From Gymnothorax reevesii (lineage: Eukaryota > Chordata > Actinopteri > Anguilliformes > Muraenidae): a stretch of 64,000 bases of DNA. The notes beneath the pieces were generated by a model that ran no database searches, was not told the DNA's origin, and worked only from the letters and a program-made list of their open reading frames with translations. Below are positions 1 through 47,360 of this stretch, piece after piece. A program made the translations under genes and the position numbers. The DNA is taken from the NCBI GenBank assembly GCA_029721435.1, contig CM056578.1, positions 17,248,411-17,312,410 on the forward strand. Reading direction: 5' to 3'. How positions within the stretch are numbered: the stretch's first letter is position 1; every line of letters starts with the position of its first letter.

Positions 1-1347
1 GGTAAAGAACATGGACATAAAAACAAAGCAGTGATTTCTAAATTTACTTTAACTTGTATTTCATTGCAGATGATGGAAAAGGATTTTTCGAGGGCTGACT
101 GCATGAAACAATCATGTCCAGATGTTATATGTTGGACATAACTGATTATTGCAGTGAGCCCTCAATTTAATTCTTTTGTCTGGACATCATTATTGGCAAT
201 AATGCATCCATTCCTGCTACTCAGGCCTGCAACATATTCCAAAAATGTGGGCAAAAAAAAAAAAAAATCTAATGTTGTGGTTTGAAATGGCTGATTTCAG
301 CAGGTGATTGTTTTTATGATTTGATTCAAAAGTGGTATCCAGGAAACGCCTAGTCCATCAAGCAAAGATTGGCCAAAGATTGCAAATTTGCCCCCAAATG
401 CAATGAGAAAATCTTTAAAAGGCTTAAAAACAGTGTTCCTCATTAAAAGACGGGAAGCGATTTTGGTATTTCACCCTTTAACGATGCGTAACCTAAAAGT
501 TTCTAGGAATCTTGAGGACTTTCTTGCATGTAAAGGCAAGCCTAAGATGATGATCAGGATCTCTGACCACTTAGACAGCTCTGCATCAAGAACATTAATT
601 TATCTATTTGTGATATTACCACATGGGCTAGGGATTACTTAAACAAACATTTTAAAGTACTTTAATACATGGTTACACCCACAAATGCTGATTAAAACCT
701 AACTGTGCCAAAAGGAAGCAGCATCATCGACATACCTGGGCTTGGAGGTGTCTATGATGGACCATCGCGCAGTGGAAATGTGTAAAAGATTTTTTTTGAA
801 TTAATGGATGCCATGTGTACCAGATCATTGAAGAAAAGGACCATTATCAGCTAGTTCATAAGCCATGCTCTGTTTTGGTATGGGGTCGTGTCAGTGCTAG
901 CAAGTGTAGCATGCACTCCTCTTGGAGTAATGTATGCTGCCTTCAAGACCTCTTTTGCAGGGACAAGACAATGAAAAAATGCATTCTGCATACATTACAA
1001 AGGCATGGTTGCATGAGAAAGAAGATGGTATAGGTGCTGGACTGGCCTGCCTGCAGTTCCTACTTGTCCCCAATGGAGAGTTTGTGGCACATTTTCAAAT
1101 TGAAAATGCGGCCACAAAGCCTCTGTACTGTTGCTCACCTTCAGATTTTTTTGCAGCGAGTTTGGTTCAAAATTATTCCTGAAACACTTAATCTCTTGGT
1201 GTTTTCAGTCCCTTATGTTTATTAAGTGTTATGAAAATGAATGGCAGCATTACAAAGTGGTAAATTCTTTTACTGTCGCAAATTTTTTGAAATGTGTTGC
1301 GACAATGAAAAATGAAATGTGTTAAATGTGGAAAAAATTATGGAATT
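1..1347 (+). mobile_element. Decayed Tc1-like transposon, 5' and transposase part
   Basis: The sequence follows the layout of a widespread fish Tc1-like family. A 5' flank (1-300) is followed by the helix-turn-helix part of a transposase (frames around 388-642). The DDE part (815-1225) still shows VLDWPAC...LSP.ES.WHIFKLKMR, the equivalent of VLDWPACSPDLSPIENVW. Many stops and frameshifts make it dead. It is interrupted at 1347 by a younger insertion and resumes at 2870. The left end lies outside the window. Confidence 0.75.
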
Positions 1348-1565
1348 CATTTGGTGAAATTAAGAGAGAACGATATTAGGCGCTCATGGGATGAAAAAAA
1401 ATCTTAAGGTTGAAAGAATAAGTCTGGTGCTCTTGGAAAAGTGGGACGAGAGGACAACCAAAAATATTAGGTCTGCCAGGCTCTCATAAAAAAAAAATAG
1501 TAGGGTCCAAACAAAGCCTATGATAAGGAACCTTTGTTAAAGCATGGCTGAAACAAATTTAAAAA

Positions 1566-1602
1566 GCCGACATGTTTCGACCTACACGGTCTTCATCAGG
1601 GC
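1566..1602 (-). ncRNA. Hammerhead-ribozyme-like motif, left arm
   Basis: On the minus strand GCC-CTGATGA, a GACC/GGTC stem, GAAAC, AT, GTC and GGC occur in order. Here the GCC before the core can pair with the GGC after the GTC cleavage triplet, giving a short stem I that the right-arm copy has lost. The extra A before stem II is shared by both copies. Confidence 0.45.
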
Positions 1603-2711
1603 GTAACAAGTCACATGGGTAAAGACTGACATATATAAATTGTACCAACCAAAAAACAACCAGACTAGTGTCACCTAATAAATTGCTAAAAGCAAGAGTA
1701 CAAAAATGACACTTAAGTTAAAAATAATCAAACAATAAAATAGAGAGGTGACCGAGATGGTACAGATGGGTGGTTGTAAAGACTATTAAATAGAGAAGTG
1801 GCAGATATACTACGAGCGTGGTTGAAAAGATACCAGTAATAATAATGAAGACCCATACATAAGGTAATATTGAAAAACAAGGGGCAAGAGGTATCAATAT
1901 ATATGGTTGCAGGATGTAGGAAATTAAATACAAATGCATAAGGAGGCGAATAATCAAAATAAGTAGAAAAATCATTAAGGCCAGGATAATGAGGCAATAC
2001 CGAAAAATAAATGACGAGGTATCAATATAATGGGTACAGGAAGTAACAATTTTAAAACAAATACAAATGTGTACAAGAAATATCAGTGTAAACACCGAAA
2101 AGAAGGGAATTATAAAAATGATAAAAAGTCAAGATCCTCGTTAATGCCCGGATAATTAAGGGCCTCATACTTGCTTTTGATGCCCTTAATTGTCTTGGCC
2201 TTAAAAAGGATCTTGACTTTTTATCATTCCCTTTTTTTCTGTGTTTATATTGATATTTCTTGTACCCATTTGTATTTGTTTTTATATTGTTACTTCTTGT
2301 ACCCATAATTGATTCCTCTTGTCATTTATTTTTCAGTATTGCCTCATTATCCTGATTTTTGTACTTATTTTGATTATTCACCTCCTGTATTTGTATTTTC
2401 ATTGATAATTCCTGCACCCGTTTTATATTGATGCCTCTTGCCATTTATTTTTCAATATTGCCTTATGTATGTGTCTTCTTTTTTGTTACTGTTATTTTTT
2501 CAACCACATTCTTAGTATATCTGTCACTTCTCTATTTAATTGTCTTTACAACCACCCATCTGTCACCTCTCTATTTTATTGTTTGACTATTTTTAACTTA
2601 AACTGCTAAAAGCAAGAGTACAAAAATGACACTTATCAGGTGACACTAGTCTGGTTGTTTATTGTTTGGCACCATCCATATATGTCAGTCTTTACCCATG
2701 TGACTTGTTAC

Positions 2712-2748
2712 GCCCTGATGAAGACCGTGTAGGTCGAAACATGTCGCC
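2712..2748 (+). ncRNA. Hammerhead-ribozyme-like motif, right arm
   Basis: CTGATGA (2715-2721) is followed by a GACC/GGTC stem with a 5-base loop, then GAAAC (2736-2740), AT and GTC. This is the order of a minimal type I hammerhead core with a two-pair stem III. One extra A precedes stem II, and GCC no longer pairs with GCC in stem I, so this copy is probably weak or inactive. Confidence 0.4.
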
Positions 2749-2869
2749 TTTTTAAATTTGTTTCAGCCATGCTTTAATCAAGGCGTTTTATCTTAGGCTT
2801 CATTTGGACCCTACTATTTTTTCTGAGTGCCTGGAAGACCTAATATTTTTGGTTGTCATTTGGTGAAAT

Positions 2870-2985
2870 GTCAGATACTGTTTTCTGTATTGTTTTTGAC
2901 AGAATGCAGTTCAAAGATAATTGATAATGCTTTTAATTTTAATTTGACATGCTGTCCCAACTTTTTCTGATTTAGGTTTGTAACA
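2870..2985 (+). mobile_element. 3' end of the interrupted Tc1-like element
   Basis: The terminal part includes a stretch close to CATGCTGTCCCAACTTTTTC and GATTTAGGTTTGTAA. This is the usual end of the Tc1-like family whose other end is seen at about 22320 (GTGCTAACTT...TTTTGTA). It lies only about 90 bases upstream of the putative ctbp1 exon 1. Confidence 0.6.
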
Positions 2986-3143
2986 TTTTTCTTGCAGCCC
3001 ACTATGATTTCCCTAAGGTAACGGTGTTTTTTATTTCTCCCACCCTCTCTTTGTTGCATCCTTTTGCTACAGTCTAAAGTTTTGTATCGGGGATTGACTT
3101 GCCAAGATCTTGTTGAGTTGACTAAGGTGAAGATTTCTGGCCA

Positions 3144-39267
<36,124 letters not shown>

Positions 39268-40049
39268 CCACCCTGCCCCTCCCAACCCCCTCATCCCCTT
39301 TAAAAAAACAAAAACAACAAAAAAAAAAAAAAAACATCCAATGGCACCTCCACATTCCGTCACCCTCGGATAAAACGCCCTCCACCTATTCATGGGCTGA
39401 TTGACTCGTCCAGCTCCTGGTCCAGTCCCACAGAACCAAACCGGACTCGTAATGGGAGGGACCAGTCAGACGTCTCTCCTTCCATCGTTCCTCCCTTTTG
39501 CTCTCTTTCTCTCAGTCACACTCCCTTTTTCATTCTTCCTTTTTTCACTGTGTCGTAAGCAATAACCTGTCTTCTCCAGTATTCGACTGTTTCAAGTTTT
39601 GTGCTAGTTTCTCGCCATCTCCGACACTTCTAAGTGTTTTTTATATCCGTCTGACCTTAGATTAGTCTGTCTGTGAACACAATTTAGTTGTATTCGCAAT
39701 GCGTTTGGAAGTACCGAAAGGTTTGGACAAATTCAAGCATGTGGAGGAATATTTAACCCCTTCAAAACCTGCTGAAGAAACGACTCGCATCAACTTGGAT
39801 GGATATCTCTGAATAAGCTTTGCAAATGTGTAGTTTTGGGTTAGAGCATTGTAATTAAAACTTAATTTTTAGCAAAGTGTTTGAATGGTGAGGTAATCTT
39901 GTCCGCCATGTTCGTGCTTGCAGTCTTGTACACTGATTAACTGATTTCAGTTTGTCTGTCTGTCCAAGTGCGTGAAAGCCTTGCCTATTCGTGTTGCTGT
40001 TATACCTGCTTCTGAGGCAAACGTCAACTTTTAGCCACACCACTTCCTG

Positions 40050-40270
40050 TTCCTATGTGAGGTCAAAGGCCAGCAGCACAACTTCCTGTTCCTGTATCAG
40101 GTCATAGGTCAGCTGCACAGTTTCCTGTTTCAGGTCAAAGGTCAGCTGTACAGCTTCCTGTTCCTGTCAGGTCGAAGGTTAGCTGCACAATTTTCTGCTC
40201 CTTTGTCAGGTCAGAGGTCAGTAGTAAGCTGCACAAATTCCTCTTCCCGTGTGAGGTGAGAGATCACCTG
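40050..40270 (+). promoter_or_regulatory. Tandem array of six DR1-type nuclear-receptor sites in ctbp1 3' UTR
   Basis: Units of 33-46 bases contain CTTCCTGTTCCTGT, a DR1 and AGCTGCACA. The DR1 sites are AGGTCAAAGGCCA (40060), AGGTCATAGGTCA (40099), AGGTCAAAGGTCA (40132), AGGTCGAAGGTTA (40169), AGGTCAGAGGTCA (40208) and AGGTGAGAGATCA (40254). Three are perfect direct repeats of AGGTCA spaced by one base, the site of RXR/PPAR, HNF4 and COUP-TF. Binding is inferred from sequence only. Confidence 0.65.
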
Positions 40271-41735
40271 ACATCACATGCTGAAGCCCTGAATTAACCC
40301 CCCTACCCCACCCTGCCGAACAGCGGCATGAAACGAGTTTGTATTTGCTTGCCCCAACCCTCCCCAACGGGTCGGGGTCAAGTAGCCCCCCCTCCGCAAA
40401 CTTCAGTTTCGATTTTTATTATGTCTCTGTCCCTCCCCAGTGGCCACCATGGTTTCAGCCTAGCCATTCCCCTGACTCCATGCATCACTTCATTTTGTTT
40501 GCAGGACCCACCAAATTTGAGGTCGCTTGGGGGGTTGCTTTTAGGATGGTTGCTGCATTGTCCTGTTGTATTTACAGGTTCATATGGTGGTTTTAAAGCA
40601 CTGTAATGTCATGCAGGTGGAGTATAATTCTCTCAGTCACAGACACAGCTGTATTTGGGTACTATAGCGCTGGGGAAGAGTGGCTTCCGCTGGACTGGTG
40701 CAACATGTAGTGTGTTCTGCTTTCCAGCAGATGGCGCCTGTCATTTAAACATCAGCATACCTGGCAGCATATCTCTGACACTCGAGTGCGAGGCAGAACT
40801 TATCGTCTCTACGCGTAAGCATACATCCGCCAAGGCTTAAAGCACGAGTGCGTCGAGATATCCACAGGCACGGTGCACAGAGACTCTGGTTTACTTCTCA
40901 AACATTCACTCGTTCTTTCTCTCTCTTCCATCAGCCTTTTTTCTGTATCCCTCCCATTCATCCTTATTGGTTGCATCTCCTGAAAGCCTCGCCTTACCCT
41001 TTGACTTGGCGAAAATCCTTGCCCTGCGAGAGGTCTGGAGTTTGTGAGCACATGGGTGGCCCTGATGTCCAAACCTGACAACCCCCAACATAAAAGGCAG
41101 TACCACCATGGTTATTTTTTCCCTTTCTTTTCCATTTCTACCAAAGGGGAGCAGATTCTGGGGACTCTACGACTCTACTGTGAACGCTGTCCTGCGACAA
41201 AGGAATTCCTTTCTAGTACCTCATTAACAGATATTGAATGTACTCTGAACTTCTTTCCCTCTGTGTACAGTTTTTTAGATGCTACAAGAGTTCTTTACAA
41301 GGAAAGGTGATGATCAAACTGGTGACAGTAGTGCTGGTAACCATCCCTGTTTGAAAAAGAAAAAAAAAGAAAAAAGACTTCAGCATACTTTTTAAAAACA
41401 AAAAAATGGACTCCACGTCTCCTTGGGTGATTTCACCGTTGATCGAGTCTCAGGCTTTAAAATAGCTTTTATTCCTTTTTTTTCCCGCATCTATGTTTGT
41501 CATTAGATAAAATTGTGTCATTGAAATTGTCACCTAATTTAACAAAAAAAACAAAAAAAAAAAAAAACTTGACGCCACCCCCTCGTCTTGCTGTAGTAGT
41601 GCACTGAATGTGGTCGCTTGTATTGGCAGAGTGGTCCCGTTGCTTGTTTTTGGGGTTGGGTTACTTAAGCATGTTGGAAGACAGTGACAGTCGGTCAGAG
41701 GGAGGGAATGTGGGGAAGGGATGCATTTCCAGTTT

Positions 41736-41769
<34 letters not shown>

Positions 41770-41967
41770 TGGCGCTTGTTTTTTTTTTTTCTACTCTGCA
41801 GCATTAATTTCCCTTTTTTTTTTTCTTTTTTTTTTCTAACTTGAAGGCACAATTTCTGATTTCTGTGAAACGAAACGGCATTCTCAAAGCGGACTTGAGA
41901 CGTGTTCGTTGAATTCTGTAGAGGTGGCGGTGTTGCTGTGGAAGGTTGTCTGATCAGCACACTTTTA

Positions 41968-41973
41968 AATAAA
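41968..41973 (+). terminator. candidate polyadenylation signal AATAAA (proximal)
   Basis: AATAAA lies 2.7 kb after the ctbp1 stop in an otherwise gene-free stretch. It is the first canonical hexamer downstream of the long T-rich part of the UTR. Confidence 0.35.
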
Positions 41974-42532
41974 CCATCTGCGCGGCCCCGTCACGACAGG
42001 AACATTTGTTGTGATCAAAGTCCTTTCTGATCTTGTTTTATCTGTCTATGGATGTGATGTCATAAGCGTGTACCAAACCAGGCTTTTATATGTAAGTGAA
42101 TATGGGCGCGGAACATTTGGAGTGCTTACAAAATTGTGGACCACCCATCGCTCCTCCTTTTGATTTTTTTTTTTTTTTCCCCCTCCTTTTTGCCACCTCT
42201 TGTTTGGTTGACATGTAGCCACTGTGTATGTTTTCCAGAACTTTGTGTAGTTGAGTACTGAAAGTGTGTTTTATTTAGAATGTCGATTTTCTTGTTGAGT
42301 TTTTAGTGTCACGTTTTGAGTCGTCGTCATTCAACATTTTTTCCTTCTTGTACATATCCGTTTTTCCCTGAAATCTCCTCTACCTATTTCTGGTACCATT
42401 ATAACCAGACATTTCAGCCACTAATGTTTGTAACTTGTTTTTTAGTATCATTTCACCGTCTTTCAGTAGCATCTCCATTTGAATTGATTTTTATTATGTA
42501 GAACTTTATGCCCATATTAAACTGAGCTTGTA

Positions 42533-42538
42533 AATAAA
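42533..42538 (+). terminator. candidate polyadenylation signal AATAAA (middle)
   Basis: TGTAAATAAAACC is followed within 30 bases by GAGGTGAG-type G/GT-rich sequence, the usual layout of a cleavage site. Confidence 0.45.
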
Positions 42539-43501
42539 ACCTTTGAGGTGAGAACAGGAAGTTGCAGCTTGCTCCCTTGCTGGTACTTCCTGCCCGCGGA
42601 ACGATGCATCTCGCAGCATGGCGCATCATCTCCTCACGTTTCTGCTGGCATTGTAGGTGACTGGCGAGTGTCTATGCCAGAGTCTGGTGGTGCAGGAAAT
42701 GCGCCAACTGGAGTTGTCATCTTGAACGGACTTGTTCCTTGTCTGCATGTTCCCACTGTGCTTACCGAGGGGTTCTAAACCTGCACGTTCAGGCCAAAAT
42801 TTGCGGTCTGGCCGATTAGACAGACAAAAATACCCCAACAGTTGGTTCCTGGGCTATGCAATCCCCCAGATCTCACGCGCGCATTTTCCCTGGTCCTCCG
42901 TAATGTGATGAGTTCTCAGTTGACCTTCCTATTTGTAAATGAAGGTAAAAGTGATGTTTCTTTTCTTAAAATGTCCAGACTTTGTTAAAAAGACCATTGT
43001 GCTGACTGTCTAGCAGATTGTTGTTATCCAGTCTAGCTGGATGTTGGTAGTTTAGTCTCCTCTCTCCTCACCGCTGTAGTCTTGTGTGTGTGCATACTAG
43101 GGTTTCTCTCTCTTTCTTCATAATTTTGTAATGTATGTGGCGCTGGCATCTTAACAATAGTGGGACTGATAAACCAGGTAGTATTGATTCAGATTTAAAG
43201 GTTGATTTATTTGAAGTTGGAAATCCAGAAATGTATTTTTTTAAACGTTTAAATGTGGCGTGATTCTTTTCCCCCATGACTCTGTGACCTTTATTTTCTT
43301 CCTTTATTTTGGAAAACCTATGAATTTGTTCCCAACATCACACTGCAAACACTTGGAAAAGAAAACCCATCTATCCCATGTAATTAGGCGCTTCAAAGTT
43401 TTTTTGCTTTTTTTTTCCCCCCCTCCATTTGTTTTTGTTGTTTACTTTTTTATTAGAAATCAATCTTGTTTGTGATGGTATCTTCTGCTATAAAGTATTT
43501 T

Positions 43502-43507
43502 AATAAA
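43502..43507 (+). terminator. candidate polyadenylation signal AATAAA (distal)
   Basis: AATAAA sits in TTTTAATAAAATCTT, after a T-rich and TTGTTTTTGTTG stretch. If used, the ctbp1 3' UTR would be about 4.25 kb. Confidence 0.35.
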
Positions 43508-43530
43508 ATCTTAAAGAGGACACACTGCTT

Positions 43531-44205
43531 CCATTGGCTTTTATTCATCTTCGTTGTCTTTATTATTTCTAGACTGGAAAACTGTGCAGGCTGCATTATG
43601 TTCTTTCACTGGTTCATTTGTTTATCGTTTGCATAGTCAATGGACTTGAACTGTCGGGAATGACTACTGTGCATTTTTCTCTACTGGCCCGCTGTGATCT
43701 TGGGAGTTTTCATCTAGTGTGATGGAGTTTCCTTGCTACAATTTCTATTTATTTTCTTTGGACCTCTTGATTTTTGTGAAATGTTGCATGATTGAAGTGT
43801 TGCTGATTAGGGATGAATCATCTCTAGTGGATGCAGTTGTTACAGATAGATGACTGAATCTTGATCCCTCCTAAAAATTACAAATTACTGCATCCTGCAG
43901 TTTGGAGAAATGAAGTGAATATTTTGGTGTGTTGCTGGTCCCTATTTTCATTTTGGTTTTATGAGAAGAAATGTTGGTATTCATACAAAAAAAAAAAAAA
44001 AACTTGAGGCATGCCTCCACTCCAGGCAACGTTAATTGGATAGGCGCAAGTGTTAAATACAACACGCAGTTATCAAACTTTTAGAAACGGGGCCCACTGA
44101 GTTATTCTACAACTTCTTAATGAAATAAAACAACATTAAATCAAGTAGTTTTAAAATTAATTTGTTCTTTGGTTCACCCTTGCATCTTTAAATAACTTCT
44201 ATATC
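43531..44205. other. Intergenic, no gene seen
   Basis: Downstream flank of ctbp1. AT-rich, with an A-run at 43987-44002. No repeat or coding potential is recognised. Confidence 0.5.
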
Positions 44206-44213
44206 GTTAACTG

Positions 44214-44582
44214 GGTAACACTTTATAATGAGTACACATTACTAAGTGTTAGTTAAGCATTGATAAAAACTGAATTCATCATGTATAAAGCATTGTTGTC
44301 ATCTTAATACTCATTAGTATGTAGTTTATAAACAGTTGTAAATGTCTTACTCAACTCATCATTAATAAGAATGTTAGTTATGAATTGGTAAATACTGAAT
44401 TCATAATTTATAAATCATGTTTTTAACATGAATACTCGTTGGTAAGTAGCTTATAATCAGTTATTTTTTTCTCTTCATTAGTAAGCTCATCAATAACATG
44501 CTTAATTATCGCATTTTCAAACTTTAAATTTATTAATGCTTAACTAATGCTTAATAATGTGTACTCAATATAAAGTGTTACC
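44214..44582. mobile_element. hAT-like MITE with 8-bp target-site duplication
   Basis: The ends GGTAACACTTTATAATGAGTACACATTA and TAATGTGTACTCAATATAAAGTGTTACC are an inverted repeat. GTTAACTG (44206-44213) and GTTAAATG (44583-44590) flank it, an 8-bp duplication with one mismatch as hAT elements make. There is no coding sequence. Internal AATACTCATTAGTA/AATACTCGTTGGTA blocks repeat. Confidence 0.8.
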
Positions 44583-44939
44583 GTTAAATGTAAGAACAAA
44601 TTGCATGTTGCACAGATAGCTACCTCTGTAGTTATGAAGCAATCCTTATCAAAAACAAATTTGTGGCAGTTTCAAATACAAGTTTCTGGTTAGCTAGTGT
44701 TAATAACAGTCATGATGAAAATCTAATTTTGCTAGTTCAAGGTTCACACCTGTTGTACTTTAGGAAGTTACATCTCATCGGCTCTAAAGTTAGATGTATT
44801 ATGCATTACCATTACACATCAGTATTTCGCAGGATTAAAAATCACCTTCATGAACGAGACAACTGTCTACCTAATGTTGGTGAATTTACTCAATGTCATG
44901 ACTTTAGAGAAATCTTAGCTAGCTAAAGTTGGGGGATAA

Positions 44940-46260
44940 ATGAGAGTTGCAGTGGAGATGCAACCCTGAGGCCACCAAATTTGGACCCTCCAAACCTCGA
45001 CTGCGCCATGACACAGTCTTCATGAGAACCTTGAGCAAAATGGGTTGCAAGGCACACCCTTAGCAGAGTCCTATGCCAACTGGAAACAAGTCCCACTTAT
45101 TTTTCAGATTGTGGACACAAATACTGCTTTGGTTGTACAGGGATGGCTCGAACAAACGGCCTGGGAGCCCCCTACTCCCATAGTACCCTTCACAGGATGC
45201 GTCATGGGACGTGGTCATTTGCCTCCTCCAAGTCATGTAGACTAGATGGGCAAACTCCCATGACCCCTCCAGTATCCTTGCAAGGGTAAAAAATTGATCC
45301 ACTGTTCTATAGCCAGAAAGGAACCTGCATTGTTCCTCCTGAATCAGAGGTTCGATGATCCGGCGGAGTGTCCTCTCCAGCTCCAGGCGTAAGCATTCCC
45401 TGGGAGGCTAGGTAGTGTGATTCCCCCTATAGTTGGAGTACATTTCAGTCCCCCTTTTTGAAAATGGGAACCACCTCCCCAGTCTGCCATTCCTAGGGTA
45501 CTGTACTCAACATCCCCGCGGTGTTGAACAGGTGTGTCAGCCACAACAGCCTAACAACATCCAGAGCCTTCAGCACCTTCGAGAGGATCTGGTCCATTAC
45601 CGGTGACTTGCCACTGCAGAGCTTTTTAACCACCCTTGTGACTTCCGCCAGGGAGATGGGCTAAGACTGGCCTGAGCCTTCCTCAGGGGCTCATCAAAAT
45701 ATGCCTTCTGCCACACAACAATATTCCCAGGTGAGGTCAGCAGTTCCTCACACCTGCTGAATACGGTCTGGCCAAAGCTCTGCCTCCCCGCGTCATCTGA
45801 CGGTTTAGCAGAACCTCTTTAAGATACAACTCAAGAAAAGGAGAGAGTCCAACCCCTATCAAGGAGTTTGGTTTCAGAGCCAGAAATGTGCGTAGAGGTG
45901 AGTCTGACTCCAGCTCCTTGCCAGTGTGGTGACATTTCATGTGCCAAAAGTCCATTTCCATGACCGAGTCCCAGAACGCCAGGGCCTCTGCCCCCCTCTG
46001 GTCTTCCCTTTGCGGGTGGAGAGTCCATGAACAGATGGGTCCCTGTCGCCTTTTCAGGTTGAGCCCGGCTGAGTCCCAGGAAAAACCTGGCCACTAGTCG
46101 CTCGCTTGTGAGCTTTCCTCTCAGGTCTGGCTCCTGGAGGGGGCCCCAGTATCCCTGTTCCAGGCAAGGTTCTCATATTTCTGGAGGGCCACAGCAAATG
46201 AGTCTAATGAACTGCATTTTGTGTGGCCCCTCACCTGTAACCAATTAGCCATGGGGAACC
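44940..46260 (-). pseudogene. LINE reverse-transcriptase remnant
   Basis: On the minus strand WQTGEVVPIFKKGD then a stop, and GITLPSLPGNAYAW, match the -WQTGVVVPIFKKGD...YRGITLLSLPGKVYA- block of a fish non-LTR reverse transcriptase. Upstream text (LLWLTHLFNT) and the region to 46260 fit the same element. Stops and frameshifts are frequent. Confidence 0.75.
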
Positions 46261-46289
46261 CTACCAGGAGGAAATGCTCCTGGCAACAT

Positions 46290-46510
46290 ACTGTAGCTCC
46301 CGAGATCCCAGAGGACTTTTGTCACTGCCTGATTATGCCATAATCTTTTCACTCTTGCTGTATTCTCCGCTTTTTGTCCACCTCACTTCAATAATACCCA
46401 GAATGTCAAGATTCAATGAATCCATTTCTTTACAAAGGTTGTTAAACTTTCCTGCTTGATATAGACTTTGTACATTCCATGTTGAAACTCTAAACACCTC
46501 GCTATGATTC
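46290..46510 (-). pseudogene. RTE/BovB-type LINE endonuclease fragment
   Basis: The minus strand reads VSTWNVQSLYQAGKFNNL, KEMDSLNLDILGIIEVRW and TKSGEY. This is the opening of an APE-type endonuclease domain (TWNVRTL..GK...L..E..R...DILGISE.RW). It is a short fragment; the rest of that element is not seen. Confidence 0.7.
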
Positions 46511-47100
46511 TAAAAACCCTCAATATGACAGTCCAATTCCTTAATGATACACCTGTACCCAGAATATTTCACAGAGAATATTGTAATTTAAAATATCTTC
46601 TATAAGAATATTAATTTAACACAGCATTGGCAAAGATGAGCGTGTTTGTGCAATTACATGGAGCATCGAGCATTGTGTAAAGGTACAGTCATTGATTCAA
46701 AAAGTTAAAACTCATCCCAGGTTTTCTTGGCTACACAACTGCATGTTAGTTCCAAAATATGATGTAACCTCAAGTTCTGTTATATACGCGCGAATGATCC
46801 AATCAAATGTCCATTTGAGGTTTGTCCATTTACTGCTTATCTTTTAAAAATAGCCGCACAGAACTGACATGTTGATATTGCATGTCCATCCTGAACGCAA
46901 AATAAGTTCTGCACTGGAAAGGAGCTTAGTTTGTTTGCCTGCATTGATGTAGACTTACTACGGTGGGTTTTATAACTCACTTCTACCCTGTGCCAATTGG
47001 TTTGGAATGACATTGAAGATGGTGAACGCCTCCTTGCGAATGTTCAATCAGAGGGTGAGTGGATAGGGCAAGGGTATAGGGCTGGTTTGAGAAAGGCCCA
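46511..47100. other. Intergenic, no gene seen
   Basis: AT-rich sequence without recognised features. Confidence 0.4.
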
Positions 47101-47129
47101 GAGAGTATGAGTTGAAAGATGGTATGTCA

Positions 47130-47360
47130 GATTGGAGGGAGCACTGACAGGCAAGTGGATTTAGTGAAGGGGGAGTAAAATATGAGCACAGTATGTCAAG
47201 ATCAGAGTATGTAAAAAGCAGAGAGAGTGTGATATGAGTTGAGACAGGATATGTTTAAGTATAAGGAGCGCAAGCAGTTGAGTGGATTTAGTAGGGGGGG
47301 GTGGAGTGTGGGCACAATATGTTAAGAGCAGAGAGAGTATGTTGAGAGTATAAGTATAAA
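47130..47360 (+). repeat. Imperfect tandem duplication, unit about 130 bp
   Basis: AAGTGGATTTAGTGAAGGGGGAGT..TATGAGCACAGTATGT and TGAGTGGATTTAGTAGGGGGGGGT..TGTGGGCACAATATGT, each followed by AGCAGAGAGAGT, lie about 130 bases apart. Confidence 0.55.

Larger units (their letters stand above)
1361..2856. mobile_element. 1.5 kb foldback insertion, Penelope-like candidate
   Basis: Two long inverted arms (about 1452-2165 and 2178-2856) face each other around a short centre near 2170. The outer ends read GACAACCAAAAATATTAGG and its complement. About 90 non-palindromic bases (1361-1451) precede the left arm. The insertion is flanked by a 14-bp direct repeat TCATTTGGTGAAAT (1347-1360 and 2856-2869), a likely target-site duplication inside the Tc1 element. 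Each arm carries a CTGATGA...GAAAC motif as found in the terminal repeats of Penelope-like retroelements. No protein of its own is seen. Confidence 0.6.
39268..43530 (+). other. ctbp1: ctbp1 3' UTR and downstream flank
   Basis: No coding sequence is seen after the stop. There are A-runs at 39300-39335, 41360-41410 and 41545-41568, long T-runs at 41740-41840, and the DR1-type tandem array at 40050-40270. AATAAA signals occur at 41968, 42533 and 43502. The mRNA end cannot be chosen by eye. The signal at 42533, followed by a GT-rich stretch, is a good candidate. Confidence 0.6.

Noticed and set aside
1718..2306. Open frames of 84-125 codons on the minus strand inside the foldback element
   Set aside because: They lie in the palindromic AT-rich arms, are mostly hydrophobic low-complexity, and match no known domain. 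They follow from the inverted repeat, not from a gene.
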